DNA of 64,000 nucleotides from Torymus aiolomorphi (Eukaryota > Arthropoda > Insecta > Hymenoptera > Torymidae). The stretch spans positions 71,698,529-71,762,528 of the forward strand of contig CM070873.1 of NCBI GenBank assembly GCA_036365515.1, read 5' to 3'. Positions 34,660 through 47,793 of the stretch are shown in pieces; position 1 is the stretch's first letter, and each line of letters begins with the position of its first letter. The translations under genes and the position numbers were made by a program. The notes under the pieces are model-generated. The model saw nothing but the letters and a program-made list of their open reading frames with translations, ran no database searches and was not told the origin of the DNA.

Positions 34660-37600
34660 ATGAGGCTCGGCAGTAGCCACGTATCAGTGGTCGTCCTCAT
34701 CGGACTGCTGCAAATTCTAAATCAGCACAAGGTCCTGGCGGAAGGTTGGTATATTATGCGCACAACAAAATAAGAAATACACACACATTTCCCTACATTA
34801 TTCGCGCTGAATTCACGCACCAAAGTGCGATTCATCATCCGCCGTTTAATTCAATGCTTTTGATTTAGCAAAGCGTGCGAAAATCCTTCCCGCATCCGGG
34901 CGAAATTATTATACATATGCGAGCTTATTACTGAATCAGCGACTTTTGAGGATTTTTTCATTTGTTTTTTTCGAGGTTCAGCGGAATAATGAGTGGGTGA
35001 TATATACGTTTAGTGGGTTTTGCGGGGCATTTCGTGCGAACTGTAATTAAACTATCAAGGATTAATTCTTGATTTGGCTGCCATCAGAGGAGCCGCGAAT
35101 TATAGCAAGTGAGTTGTGAATAGTGTGATCGCGTGTTGTAGAGAAGAAGTTTATTTTAGCTGAAAAAAAGTTATGTTACGTTTTTCGTTGAGGATAATAG
35201 GTCACGTTTTAGAACATTTAATGTTTACGTGAAAAGTATAGTGTATATAACATTTGCACTATTTAGATGTATGGAACAATGTTTTTCTAAATTACGCTTA
35301 CGTGACTTTGCTCAAAAACGTATTGTATATGCACGTATGTTGCTAATACTTTTAATCTCGAACATTGGTATTACACAATAACGTGCATTTAATTTTCATC
35401 TGTACAAATTCAATACAAAGTGTGTACGTTTAGAATACAACACAGGCAATTCAGAGTGTAACTGGTTTTTTATTCTTCAAAACATTTGTTCACACTCCTT
35501 TTACAATTCTCATTGTAAATTACCAAACTAAAGGTTAGTTTTAATGGTCATATATAAACTTTACTATATCTTTCATCATAACATTAGAGAATAAATATAA
35601 GTAAAATCCAAGAATACATTGAAAATTCATTGTAGGACTTCCCGAACTCCCGTTTTTCTTCTAAAAATTACAAAAATAGACTCCAACATTGGTTTTAACG
35701 AAATGATTTAATAAGTTCTAAAACCAAAACATCCAAAACCGTCTACATCTCCTACCGCCTATGTTAATGCCACATAGATACCGCATTTTTTGCCATCGCT
35801 CCCGATTTCCATCAATTTAACATATATTACCTATCACTCCTCTTCCTCTAGATAGTACGTCGCGCACTCATAAATCTCCTCGCCACATAAATTCCATCTC
35901 GTCCTCTACCATCAACCATCTGAAACTGCACTCGGTTCATGCGCAATCGAATCCGCACGCACATATAATATACACGCGTCATCCACTCTACACGGGATTC
36001 CGCGAAATTATCCAACGCAAAGCGCCGCGACAAGTCCGAAACGCCGGAGATTTTCGTGGAAGCGATCGGCATGCGCGTATATATCGAATCCAGTTTGATT
36101 CCGGTCAAGGTTGTCGCGCAGTGGCCGAAACGAGAGAGGCAACATGGACACGTGTGCGTAGCTACTTATAGCTGCTGGAAATCTGTGATGCAATGTGGAT
36201 GTGTGTATCGGTCGGGACTTTCCTGCGGCGATCGCGCCGTTAATTAGTTCTGAACGAGCGAGCAGGATGATATAGATGGGTGTGTGGACTCGCGAGGTCG
36301 CGCGGGGAATCCTCTGGCGAAATGCGGTGTATATGACAAGTGATCAGGTTTTAAATGCGCCGGTTTCTTGCTAAGAAAACAAACCATATCCTCGATCGAT
36401 TTTACTTTTTATATAGGGAAATTCATTTCAAGTTTATTTTTTTTTTTATAGTTTGGACTTGATCGAGAAACTAGATAATATTATACGCGTTTATTGCGTC
36501 CAGGATAAAGGTAGAGATTTAGTAGAGAGAGAGAGAGAGAACCAAAAAATAGAAAAACTAGTCAAGAATCGAGGCTATGGCAGCAGTTTGGTAAAATTAC
36601 GAAAGAAGACCAGTCTCGGTGTCGTCTTCGTCTTAATGTCTTTGTTTTTTATAGGATTCCCATTTGCGACGAGAAAGCTGTAAAAAAGGATGCTTATATT
36701 AGTTTCAAAATGATAGTTCTCAATTCAAGGATTGACTGCCTCTACCTTACTTAATCTTTTTCATACAACGTTTTTAAATAATGAAAACTATATTACATAT
36801 TGTTCTTTGGAAAAAAAAATATAAATGAATACGAGGTTATTTCTTCTTTGCCGCGAGTCGATTCTATTATCGTGACATAATTTAATAGATAAACTGTTGA
36901 TAATTCTTAGTTATTTGAAATTATAACGAGGTTTGATCTCAAACCACCTCGCCTTTAGTACATGATTTTAAACCATTATAGATTCATAGCATGCATGCCG
37001 ACAATGCACATAAGATAGCATTAGGATTACTCCCTGGGTGCCGCGGTGCTACCGATGCATTAGCTTACGTAATTTGAGCGTACCGAACGATCCTTCCTTT
37101 AATATTTTTTTAATTGCTCATAATTTGTTTTTCATTTATTTTTTTTTATGTAGCTTTTTATTTATACATCGAAGACAAATCGTGGAAATATGAATATTCA
37201 AAGGTTCTGTGCGTGTGGAAAATTAAGTTTTAGCGCATTCTTGTTCGCTATACTATCGCAATAAACTTGATGAAATTCTTACAGCTCAATCAGTTTATCA
37301 TATTTAACAAACTAAGTGCGTCATTTCGTACACGTAGTTTTGTGCGAAAGATTGCTTTTCATTTTAACTGTTATACATTTGATAAAAAACGATACAGGAT
37401 CTTATACAGATGGGAATATGTTATATATTTCCTACAAATGGTATTTAAGGACATTCTTTAACTTGAAAACTAATCCATTGCTCATAGTCAGAAATAAAAC
37501 TGAAGAAACTGGTATTTTTTCCACTCAATCGAGTCTTGTGAATTGAAAACTCAAATCGCCATTGAAATTTCGATCGGCGTGCGTGCGACCTTTTATGCAG

Positions 37601-40600
37601 TCAAGTTACAGAAATGTGACGCACCTAAATCAATACGCGGGAGAGGCAGATTCTTTCATCAATCACACGTACGCGTGAAACGACTTTGCTTGTGCAATGG
37701 AAAAGTCTGAATAGATTGTTAATAAGAGAATCATTGTATTGGGTGATTATCGCAAACTTGACATAAATGAGAAATGATTTTGAAGATCGTTGCTGATTGA
37801 CGAATGCAACAATGAAAAAACCAGTTGTTACTATGCTTTGCGAAAGCGTGGGCACAGTAGTTTAGAATAATTTTTTGATTTTATGAAATACGAATAGGCA
37901 TTATATTTGTTGTGAGGAGCAAACAATTCTGGCTTATAAATTTCACGGCTGAGATCGTAATTATTCATCCGATTAAAAAATAAATTGCTTTCAATGTATA
38001 TAGAATAAATTGTGCGAATACAATATATGTGTATTTGATTTGATTACACGTTTTCGGATAGATTTGATATAATAAATTCGTTATCTATGCACAATGTAGA
38101 AAAATGAATTTCTTTTCGTGATTTAATTTATCCAAATTATGCATGATTCATAAGAGGGGGTGAAAACATTTTCTTAACAATATTTAACTTGTACAACTAG
38201 TGTGAGAAAAATTACAACGCGAATAAATATCTCAATCCATAATGGACTACAAATCTGATAGATTAGATCCCCATTGCCGCGCACATTGCGCGCTCGTTTA
38301 CCGAGCCGGAAAGAGCGAGGCTCAATTAAAAACGGCGTGCATCATTTTTGACATATGTTAAAATCTCTCCTAATCGCGTGCGAATGCTCGGCCATTGTGT
38401 TCGCGCTCACGCGGATATATACTCAGGTACCCATCTTCCGCTTGTTTTGCGCTGTATTAGCGCGTGTAGTTCGAGGTTGCCGGCGCGAGTTTGCGCGAGC
38501 AGTAAAGTAAAAATTTACGCGTTTTGCGGTCGCAGTGCGGAAAGCCTTCGGCGAAGGTTTGCTTTGCGGTATACGTGTGATGGGTTATATAGACGAACGA
38601 AGCGTTGAGTCTGTTTTCGCGTAAGTCAGGAATTGTTTTGAGATTTTTAGAAAAAGCATTTTGTCGGTTTGAAAGAAAAGCTATATATGCGAGTTCCGTG
38701 GAAATTCGAAGCTGTTAAATCACTCTTATATATTTAGAATTGATATCATTTTAAAAGGAAGTCCCTTGAAAAATTGCCCATTTAAAGTTAGATTGTAAGA
38801 TAATGATTTTTCGCACGCTATACAGCGGCAGCAGCGACATAAAAACAGATTAAATTGAATAACAACTTTTGATTATTTGCACGAAGTGTGAATTGCACGG
38901 TACGTGAAAAAGCAGCGGTCAACGTGTAATTTCAAACTACTGTCATTGTAAGGTTTTAAAATACTTGTCCTCCGATGTTAATCGTATCAAACCGAAGCTA
39001 GTAAAATTACGATGTTTACGAATTTATAGCCAATCTTACATTTACTTCTGTTACAAAAATACAATTTAGATTCATGTAGGAGGAAGTAATATTTTTAGAA
39101 ATTTCAAATCTGAAAAAAAGGTATATAAACTTTATTTATTATTATTTATAGGTAAAACAGATAATTTGATTGTTATCTGAGGTTAATCTGATAACAATTT
39201 TGCAATATATTATTTTAACAGTATACTGAGAGAAATTAGTTCTCAAAATGTTTATATTTAACATGGCATTGTAACTATTAAAATATATATGTTAATAGTT
39301 AAAATACCATGTTAAATATAAACATATTCTTCTCTCAGTGTATAAGTTCGATCTCCTTAACATTTTACATCATGAAAACTAGTCATATAGCATATGTTTA
39401 GGAGCTTATTACTAAGAGTAAATAAGACGTATCAAAACGGTCACTCGTGAGAGAAATGCGTTTCGGAGCATCAAAACAAATGAGATTCGACTTGTCTGAT
39501 ACATGTGCTCAGTCCTCATCTTCATACCAGTTCCGACTGTCTGCTTCAAGACTACAGCGAAACAAAAACATACTGTGTAAAAGTGTCCTGGTTCGAGCGA
39601 GTTAATTAACACATTTTTTTTCTACATTTATACAAAACCGTGCACCGAATGAAGAACGTTGAAATGACGAATCTACAGGGTAAGTAACCTCTTATATTTT
39701 TATTCTTTTGGCAAATTTTAAGAAATATGTTGAATATATAGTTTTTACAAAATAAGTAGTACTTTGAAATCTTATGCTTTTGTTATTTAGAATATGAAAA
39801 ATCTATTGCTAGTAAAATAAAAACCTTTGACTAATATTTAAACAGTGAGTATAAAATAACCCATACGAAAAAAAAAATTATAGAATTAAAATAAAATCGT
39901 CATTTTCAAACAATAATTTTTCGAAACACTCTCACGTATAATAAGCTATAAATATTTCAACGTACTGCACCACACCCTCACAAAACACTTAACGCAAACT
40001 ACGCTTCTTTTTTTCCTCAGCAGGCACCACATCGTCATCCATCATCTTCCTCGGCACCGAATCCGAGCGGGTCCAGCTCGTCGAGCTCCGCTTCGATATC
40101 GAGTACTGGCGGAAAGCCCTGAAGGTGTGCACAGGTGAGGGCTCCAGTTCTGCCGGCTGGGTTTACCCAACGACGGCGCGGATGCTCCTGGCCTCGGTGC
40201 TGCGGCTGCGCATCTGGCGCGCGATGATGCAGGGCTCTGTGGTCCAGGACGACGAGGTCCAGGAAATAGTGCGCGCTGATTATCAACTGCTCCAGAACAC
40301 GCCGATGTGTTATTTCGCCAAGCCGAAGGCGGAGGAGGTACGCATGGTGGCGAACGTGTTAGTCGGGCTGACGGATGTGTGGAGTGTCGTTTGTGTCAGG
40401 TGAGGGTGAAGGATTCTTTTTTTGTTTTTTTATTTGCGTTAGAGGGATTATAGGTATTTTTGCATCTATACTTTGATCGCGCGTAAAACTTTTGAGGGAA
40501 AAGCTGGAGGAATAAAACTATAAAAGTTAAAGGCTATTATTTGTGGATAGTCATAGTACCTTGGGAACGGAGTGTATTACATATCATGCGGCACTTGAAT

Positions 40601-43600
40601 GTTTGTATACAAAAACACGTATCTGAAGAAAGGTTGACAATGAACTTTTGCACACGTTAAATTTTGAAAAAGTATATATATATTACTCTATAGATGAAAA
40701 AATTCTAGAAAGTAATATGAAATTTTTATTCTTAAAGGGGCTATCGACCTTTCATATTAATTATATAGCATATGAGTTTGAGGAAAAATAATTTGAATTG
40801 TGCAATTGAAAGTCGGTTTTTCACAATTCGACCAAACGGGTTTCACGTTCGAGGTCGATTCTCTGCGATGCCTGCGAGTCGCCCTTACATTATCCGACAC
40901 TTGTATCATTATCGTTATCATCACTTTCACCTTGTTACAGATTCGCAGAAGTAGTGGCGAAAAAGGCGCACAAGTTACACGAGAGATTGCAATTGGTCAG
41001 AGGAGTCGTTGACATTGATATTGACGATGGCTGGTTAATGCGAACTCCATTTACATGATGATTAATTGTGATACCGAATAGATTTTTAATTACGCCATTT
41101 TTAAGAAGTGTATAATAATTTAAGGATTTAGAGTACATGGTTATGTAAAGGTGTAGGATTTTAATTGGATTAAAAAATTAATCATATTGTAATGATAGAA
41201 AGCGTTTATATTATATTGGATTTATGTAATAAATACAATTTTGTAAAAGAACATTGTTTTATATTTTAATTCGTCCCTTTTCTCATAAGCTCATATTTAT
41301 ACTTTCAAATGCATTTTTATAATATGAATTAGGTAAAACGTTATCTGGGATTATAACATTAAAAAGCTCAGTGATATTGTTTTCTAAAAATGTTGAAAAA
41401 ATGCATAGTGCATATCAATATCCGTTCTTTGTGTTCTAAAAATATCTAATCAATCTAATCAATACTAAAACCCAATTGAACTGCAAACATATCTTTATAT
41501 TTTACTTCTTGGTACCTTCCGGTTTCTCAAACTTCAACATGGTGATTCAGTAATAACTTCGCACTACCTCCTTAAAATTTTTCAACATCAACCCCAAAAG
41601 TTACCGCATTACACTTCTTTCCCTACACACTTCCACCCACACAAACCACACCCTTAACTCACGTTCTTCTTACTCTTATCACAGGCGAGCCATGCGACAA
41701 GGCGGCGAACAACTCGCCGGGGATCTGCATCAACATGAAACGCTGCGATCCCTACCTCGCGATCCTGCAGAAGCACGGCGCTGCCGCTGGTAACTTTTTG
41801 CGCAGTACTCTCTGCTACTACTCCAACGACGATCCCATCGTCTGCTGCCCGTCGGCGAACAACAATAACGGCGGTAATTTCAATGGCGGCGGCGGAGGTA
41901 ATAACAACGTCGTTCAGCCGGTGCCACAGCCGCTGCCGAACACGACGTACGGGCCCCTGTACGCGGATAGGAATCAGTGCGGGTACAGCAACGCGCGGCA
42001 TAACAGGGTCGTGGGTGGCGTGCCCGCCGAGCTAGGTAAAGTGTTTCTTCTTTTTTATTGTATTGTTGTTTTTTTTTATTTGAGTTTGAAGCATCAGTGC
42101 AGGGTGCTTTTTAGTTGTGATTTTTTAAGTCAATTGTGCTTGATAGATCGAAAACTATACGTCAGTTTTCAACTATTCGAAGATTATGCATATATTTGAA
42201 TGTTTACATTAACTAACTATACGTATACGCTTTATATTTCGTAAGATAGAAAAAAAGAGATTTTATTCCCATCTCCACTATAATGGGCAATTTATAGCCT
42301 GAAAAGCGGGACAAAAGTGGCGTCCGATATCCCCTTTACTTTATTCCCGCATATGAGGTAATAAACTAACATCGTCTAATTTTGTACGTTTATGATGAAT
42401 TTGGTTAGAATAAACAAAATTATAACACATAAATACAAAATAACTTGTCAAGTCTACAAAGTAGCCACAGTGGAGCTGGGAATAAAGTACTTATGTAACA
42501 CGGTACTAAAGTTGATCATTTCCTTGAGTGCGATAATCTGCGACTTTAGTTCCTTATTACATAATATACTATTACTAACTAGGAGAGGCCGCGAACTCCG
42601 GATCACGGATTCGGCTCAAACTTTGCGATATGTTTTTGGATGTAGAAATATAAAGAAAACTGCAATATTAGACCCTAACGCTCAAAGAAACTGAAGTTTT
42701 GCGTCTTTTTAGCTTTATTTTGAAAAAAGGCTTGAAATAGTATATATTACAGTTTTTTTGAGCATTAGGGTCTAATATTGCAGCTTTCTTTATATTTCTA
42801 CATCCAAAAACATATCGCAAAGTTTGAGCCGAATCCATGATCCGGAGTTCGCGGCCTCTCCTTGTAAGTTCTTTTATTATATCTCCTTTTTTTATTGTAT
42901 TTTTTTTAGTTCACAAGGCTTTCGTTGTACAATCAACAGTAAAATTAGCAAACTTTTAATTAAATTTTATACATATTTTTAAAGTTTTATTTTCTTTATT
43001 AAATTCCAAAAACTTTTCTCAACCCCGTAACATGAAACTACAAACAGAAAAACTAACATAAATCCAACGCTATCACCCACAGGCGCTTGGCCCTGGGTCG
43101 CAGCTCTCGGCTACAAGGACAAGAAGACCGGCAGCGTCAAGTGGCTCTGCGGCGGGAGTTTGGTCTCGGCCCGCCACATCCTCACGGCCGGCCACTGCGT
43201 CTATAACAGGTACGACCTGTACGTCGCGCGGCTGGGTGAGCACGACTTGAACAGCGATTACGACGGCGCGAATCCGATCGACGTGCTGATCGAGCGCGGT
43301 ACCATACACCCGGGCTACAGCGCCGTCAACTACGTCAACGACATCGCCGTGCTGAGGCTCAGGCGCGATATTCAGTTCACCGGTGAGTGCTTTTTTAGTC
43401 GACGAAGCACCTTCTTTTTTTATTAAAATCTAAGGTTTCGTTTTATTAGATTATGCAAGGTATATGTGAGCAGGCAAGTTTATCGGATTATTTGTTTACA
43501 GCCGCCATCCATCCGATCTGTCTGCCTCTGCCACCCGAGATCAGGAATCGAGATTTCGTCCGGTACTCCCCGTTCGTCGCCGGTTGGGGTTCGCTCTACT

Positions 43601-45323
43601 TCCGTAAGTATTGTACATTGTACTCTTGGTTACGCGTTATTTCGATGAAAATTCAACTACTTTTTTGCTTATATATTTGTGCGGGGAATTTTTCAGATGG
43701 ACCGGCGAGTAACGTTTTACAAGAAGTGCAACTGCCCGTCGTAAGTAAAGAAACTTGCCAGAAAGCTTTCGCACCATTCAAGCAGCAGGTGATCGATGAC
43801 CGGGTTTTGTGCGCTGGCTACACTACCGGGGGAAAGGACGCTTGCCAGGTATATGTTCTGTTACTTGAAATAAAAGTACAATTTTTAGATAATTAAATTT
43901 AATATGAGTTTTGATTGTTTGACGGGAGATTTTTTTCAATTATTCATATAATACGCACGTTTCGTTTAAGGGGGTTATCGTGATTTTAAAATGGGTTCAC
44001 TATTTAATTTTTATGTAATAAATTATTAAAATATAATAATGTAAATACACACGGATATAAAAGGCAAATACTTTCTGAACCGAAAAAAACTATTGTGATA
44101 AAAAGTTGTTAATCGAACACGTAGATATTGTTCAATAAGTAAAAAAGTTACGTTCACTATTTGCTAACTTTTTATTTTTCATTCGGTTTAATGTTGAACG
44201 TCTCATTTTACTCCTTAAACATTTGTCTACGACCCATCCAGGCTTATATTATGAAATAATTAATATATACGAAGCAACATGTAATTCTTTACAGTTAAAG
44301 CACAATAAACTTCAAATTTATACTGTATTGTGCTATTTTAATAATTTATGACGTAAAAATTAAATAGTGAACCCATTTTAAAATCACAATAACCCCCTTA
44401 AACATATTATTTGTTTTAAATACTTGGAATGTTGGATTGTTTTCAATTTTTAAATACTGTTTTATATACCTGAGGCATTGTCCCAACCAGACTTTTACGT
44501 AGGATATGAAATTAGTCAAAATTAAGTATTTTAAGGTGGCTTGGGAGCTAAAATTGGTCACATTACTAAAATTTGTTTACAATCATTTGTTCTAATGTTA
44601 TAATGTCAAACCGATATCATATCAAAATATGGATCTTAAAGTAACTAAAAAATTTCAGCATTGCAAAAGTATAGATATCTAGCCCAATAAAAAAAATTCA
44701 ATAAACTATGAAAATCTTTTTTATTTTTGATTTGATTTAAAGTTGGAAGGAGTAATTTTGTTCCATACATGCATGCTTTTTATAAACAAATAGATGTATC
44801 TTTGCAGGTTTTGAAAATTTTTCAATTTTGATATCGATGACTCCCTATCAAATTGCACGTGGAACAAAATGAGTCCTTCCAATTTTAAATCAGATCAAAA
44901 ATAAAAAAGATTTTGATAGTTTATTGAATTTTTTGATTGGGCGAGATATCTACTTTTTTAATGTTGAAATTTAGTTGAAAAAAAATTTTTTTGTTAATCT
45001 AACATTTCACTTTTTTACATTATAACATGTGAACAAACCCCAAGCTACCTTAAATGCACTTTCATAATCTATCTTCAATTTCTATGCTACAAAAAGAAGA
45101 ATAACAATTATCTAAAACGTTTAATCATAAAATTGCATTGATTAACCTTCTTTTATTCTCATTTCAGGGCGATAGTGGCGGCGCTCTCATGTTCCCGAAA
45201 GTACCGTACTACTACGCGATCGGCATCGTGTCCTTCGGCTTCCGATGCGCCGAGGTCGGCTTCCCCGGCGTCTACACACGGGTCACGTACTTCCTCGACT
45301 TCATCATGGCCAATCTGAACTGA
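34660..45323 (+). CDS. Secreted CLIP-domain trypsin-like serine protease (venom-protease/Bi-VSP type)
   Basis: Six coding exons (34660-34744, 41685-42035, 43083-43382, 43502-43603, 43697-43848, 45168-45323) give 381 aa, phases 1-1-1-1-0. Signal peptide 1-27 with likely cleavage after VLA. The CLIP domain (about 32-84) has six cysteines, ending VCC. A Gly/Asn-rich linker and a linking Cys precede the zymogen cleavage site, NR then VVGG (after R136). The catalytic triad is intact: H183 (TAGHC), D232 (NDIAVL), S333 (GDSGG). D327 at the base of the S1 pocket predicts cleavage after Arg/Lys. An oddity is GDSGGA where most relatives have GDSGGP. Such enzymes act in haemolymph or venom cascades (melanization, clotting, Toll); which one applies is not decidable here. 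Coding exons are much richer in GC than the introns. Poly(A) signals lie at 45829 and 46053. Confidence 0.9.
34745..39648. other. First intron of the protease gene, left part
   Basis: Long intron. GC-rich patches near 35,930-36,330 and 38,280-38,600 carry overlapping open frames without domains and may be regulatory. The only clear repeat is the 117-bp palindrome at 39224-39340. Confidence 0.4.
39224..39340. mobile_element. TA-flanked palindromic MITE (YACTGAGA family, copy 1)
   Basis: TACTGAGAGAA and TTCTTCTCTCAGTG form inverted ends flanked by TA. The arms are AATGTTTATATTTAACATGG and CCATGTTAAATATAAACAT. Very short spacer; almost a perfect hairpin. TA flanks suggest Tc1/mariner-type mobilisation. 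Confidence 0.6.
39649..41058 (+). CDS. Unknown protein, gene nested in the protease intron
   Basis: Three exons (39649-39679, 40024-40399, 40941-41058) splice in frame to 174 aa. Donors GTAAGTAAC and GTGAGG and acceptors TTCCTCAGCAG and GTTACAG are good. The second exon may instead start at 40021, a CAGCAG tandem acceptor that adds one residue. A poly(A) signal AATAAA lies at 41228. The main exon is GC-rich like the host protease's exons. The protein starts [10 protein letters not shown] and contains [13 protein letters not shown], then a mostly helical stretch with [18 protein letters not shown] and ending LMRTPFT. I recognise no domain, signal peptide or catalytic motif. It lies on the same strand as its host and inside intron 1. 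The first exon is short and so the least secure part. Confidence 0.6.
41228..41233 (+). terminator. Poly(A) signal of the nested gene
   Basis: AATAAA lies 170 bp after the nested gene's stop codon and before the acceptor of the host's second exon. This is the placement expected of an independent transcript ending inside the intron. Confidence 0.5.
42581..42862. mobile_element. Near-perfect palindrome in protease intron 2
   Basis: AGGAGAGGCCGCGAACTCCG pairs with CGGAGTTCGCGGCCTCTCCT. The arms, about 120 bp, share ATATGTTTTTGGATGTAGAA and AATATTAGACCCTAA in inverted order. Non-coding. Confidence 0.65.
43966..44401. mobile_element. TTAA-flanked palindromic MITE (TTAAGG family, copy 3)
   Basis: TTAAGGGGGTTATCGTGATT pairs with AATCACAATAACCCCCTTAA. 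The arms extend through AAAATGGGTTCACTATTTAA. It lies in the fifth intron of the active protease. Confidence 0.65.
44531..45053. mobile_element. TTAA-flanked palindromic MITE (TTAAGG family, copy 4)
   Basis: TTAAGGTGGCTTGGG pairs with CCCCAAGCTACCTTAA. The inner arms TTTTTATTTTTGATTTGATT and AATCAGATCAAAAATAAAAAA are also inverted. It lies only 130 bp from copy 3 in the same intron. Non-coding. Confidence 0.65.
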
Positions 45324-46405
45324 TTCGTCACGAGTCATTCCTCCTTTACACACGCAATTGTACAAACGAAAAAAAAAAACTAAAACTTGTTTTTCTCTTT
45401 TTCCTTCATTGTCATCCGATGGTTGTGCTTTTTATTGAGCGACTACAAAACGTTCGCCGTTTTGTTCATATATCTGTATTACGCGCGGAGCGTATAAGCC
45501 AATAGAATTTGGTACCTTGCTATAATACACGAGGTTGTTACGTTGATGTACGCTTACTATAATTAATTATTTTTACGTGTATAATTTAAAGTTAATAATG
45601 ACATAAGACTTAAAATTGTAAATTATATATAGTGATGTCGTAGGTGTAATAATGATAAATCTTTCGATTTTTGTACAGACGCAGTGTCATGGAGACTTTT
45701 GTTGTATGATGCAGTGCTGTTATGCATTTTTAATGGATACATGATTGCATTGATCAATGTTGTACTTTCATGCGTTTATAAATTAAAGACGGAATATCTA
45801 TATATTTATTTCTGTGAGCTGTATAGAAAATAAAAGATAAGAAGTTGTTTTTAATTTAAATATTGTATTCCAAAATAATATCATATTTCACAAGACATTG
45901 TCTATACATGTATTTTGAATCTGTTATATTTATTGTTTACATAAGAACAGTAATTTCTTTTCTTTTTACATATAATGTAAAATAAAAACGAAGATGAAGG
46001 TGATATTTCGTGTTTGTTATGTTAAAAATTGTAAATTTGTAATACTTCGCGAAATAAAACTGAAAAGGTATTCAAATATCTATTTATTTCATTCTACTAC
46101 TATAATTATTATAAGTAGGTATATAATATAGATTTTCATCAACAATACTAAAAGGCATTTTCTATGTATCTATAAATAGAATCAGTAGCTCATACGATTG
46201 TATTTACTTTTATTTAAATTTGATTTTAATTCCTAGTTTCTTTAATTATTTATTATTATTTATTAAAATACAGAGTAATAAACAAATATATAAAAAGTAT
46301 ACTTGGGGGTAGAGGTAGGGATAGTTGCGCTCGCAAGTAATTTGACTACCATGAAATAAGGGAATCGAGAGCTGATTTAAATGAGTGTAGAGAATATATA
46401 ATGTA
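45324..46405 (+). other. 3' UTR and downstream flank of the protease gene
   Basis: AT-rich sequence with poly(A) signals AATAAA at 45829-45834 and 46053-46058. No other feature was recognised. Confidence 0.5.
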
Positions 46406-46606
46406 TCGATACCCCTTACGACGACTAGCACATTTCACGGCGTCCTCACAAAGACTAGCACATTTCCTAAAACTGCAACGAAAACGTCGCAAACTGGCAT
46501 AAGTCACGACTTTTATACCTACTAGTCTTCGCCGCAAACGCTGAAATGGACTAGTGTTCGTCGGAACCTGAATCGTGCTATAGTTTTCGTAAGGGGCGGT
46601 CGATAT
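46406..46606. mobile_element. Palindromic element with CGAAGACTAGCAC repeats (copy 1)
   Basis: The ends TCGATACCCCTTACG and CGTAAGGGGCGGTCGA are inverted. The arms carry spaced repeats of CGAC/AAGACTAGCACATTTC on the left and GACTAGT/CTAGTCTTCG on the right. The same end (TCGACGCTCCTTACG) and the same repeats occur at 56540-57939. Confidence 0.55.
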
Positions 46607-46689
46607 GATAGTGATACGTGATGGGAGAATTAAGGTTCCAAGACATTCTTGTAAAGCCATAGTTTGATTTACAAATGATTCTATGCAAA

Positions 46690-46805
46690 GGTCTATACGG
46701 GATCGGAGGGACTACCCTATTGAAAAAAATCACGTAACAAAATTACGTGATTTTGTTACGTAACAAAATTACATAATTACATTAATCACGTAATATTTTG
46801 TTCCA
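46690..46805. repeat. Short inverted repeats of ATTACGTGATTTTGTTACGT
   Basis: Several alternating copies of TCACGTAA and TTACGTGA with AACAAAATTA spacers form small hairpins. Origin unknown. Confidence 0.4.
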
Positions 46806-47360
46806 ATATTTCAGTAAAATCATCTTTGAATCTGCTCATCGGATAACTATGTTGACAAGATTCTAATCTAATTTGTTAAAAATAGTACGCTTGTAAATGA
46901 TTACCAGATTTGATAGCAATATAAAAGATTCGGTATAATAAGTGATTTATACAATATGTGGTGTTTCAACTATTTAATTTATATCATGGAGCGCGGGAGT
47001 GCTCCGAAGGCAAGTATAGATACACTTCTTTCAAATAGTTGATTAAAATATTAATTTTTTTCAACCAATTCTCTATACACGTAAATTTGAAATTCTAGAT
47101 GATTAGATTTATTAAAAGGTATTTGTTTATATATTAGTTCTTCTGCAACAGTAGGATACGACGTTGTCAACTAGTTTAATATTGATATTGATATAAGTTC
47201 TTGAATTTTTAGTAATTTATTTCTGTGGCTTCCAGGAAAAACCACTTATCTCCACTTTTCATTATTTCGAGTAAATCGAGTTTTTAGTTTCACAGGTTTC
47301 GCATCGATGTTATAAATCAAGACAAACGAGATTAAATGCAACACTGCGTCTATGAATACT

Positions 47361-47793
47361 ACTAGCGTTAATCAGCGCGCTACGCGCGCCACTGTTTCGT
47401 CTTTTGTTTCTTTCCTTTCGAGATTCGAGACGGATTCGATTATTCGAGATTTCGAGATCGTTCGAGGGCAAATAGATTATCTCGAATGCTCAATTTATAT
47501 AAGGGAATGTAAATAACATATTTTTTGCCATAGTAACCAGAGAAAATAGCGTTCATGTTTTAGAAATCGAATTTCACTTACGTGGTTATTCCGGGAATAA
47601 AAAAAAATTTTAGGTGGGGTTATGTGGGGTTTCCGGGAGTTATTATAACTAGCGTTAATCAGCGCGCTACGCGCGCCACTGTTTCGTCTCTTGTTTCTCT
47701 CCTTTCGAGATTCGAGACGGATTCGATTATTCGAGATTTCGAGATCGTTCGAGGGCAAAATAGATTATCTCGAATGCTCAATTTATATAAGGG
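47361..47793. repeat. Direct duplication of a ~145-bp unit
   Basis: The block starting ACTAGCGTTAATCAGCGCG at about 47361-47505 recurs nearly unchanged at about 47648-47793, including GATTCGAGACGGATTCG and CTCAATTTATATAAGGGA. An intervening segment carries the CCGGGAATA repeat described next. Confidence 0.65.

Noticed and set aside
40035..40286. Minus-strand open frame opposite the nested gene
   Set aside because: It is the GC-rich antisense shadow of the plus-strand exon, which has proper splice sites and continues in frame.
43073..43309. Minus-strand open frame opposite protease exon 3
   Set aside because: It is the antisense of a clearly coding exon with His57 and Asp102 motifs.
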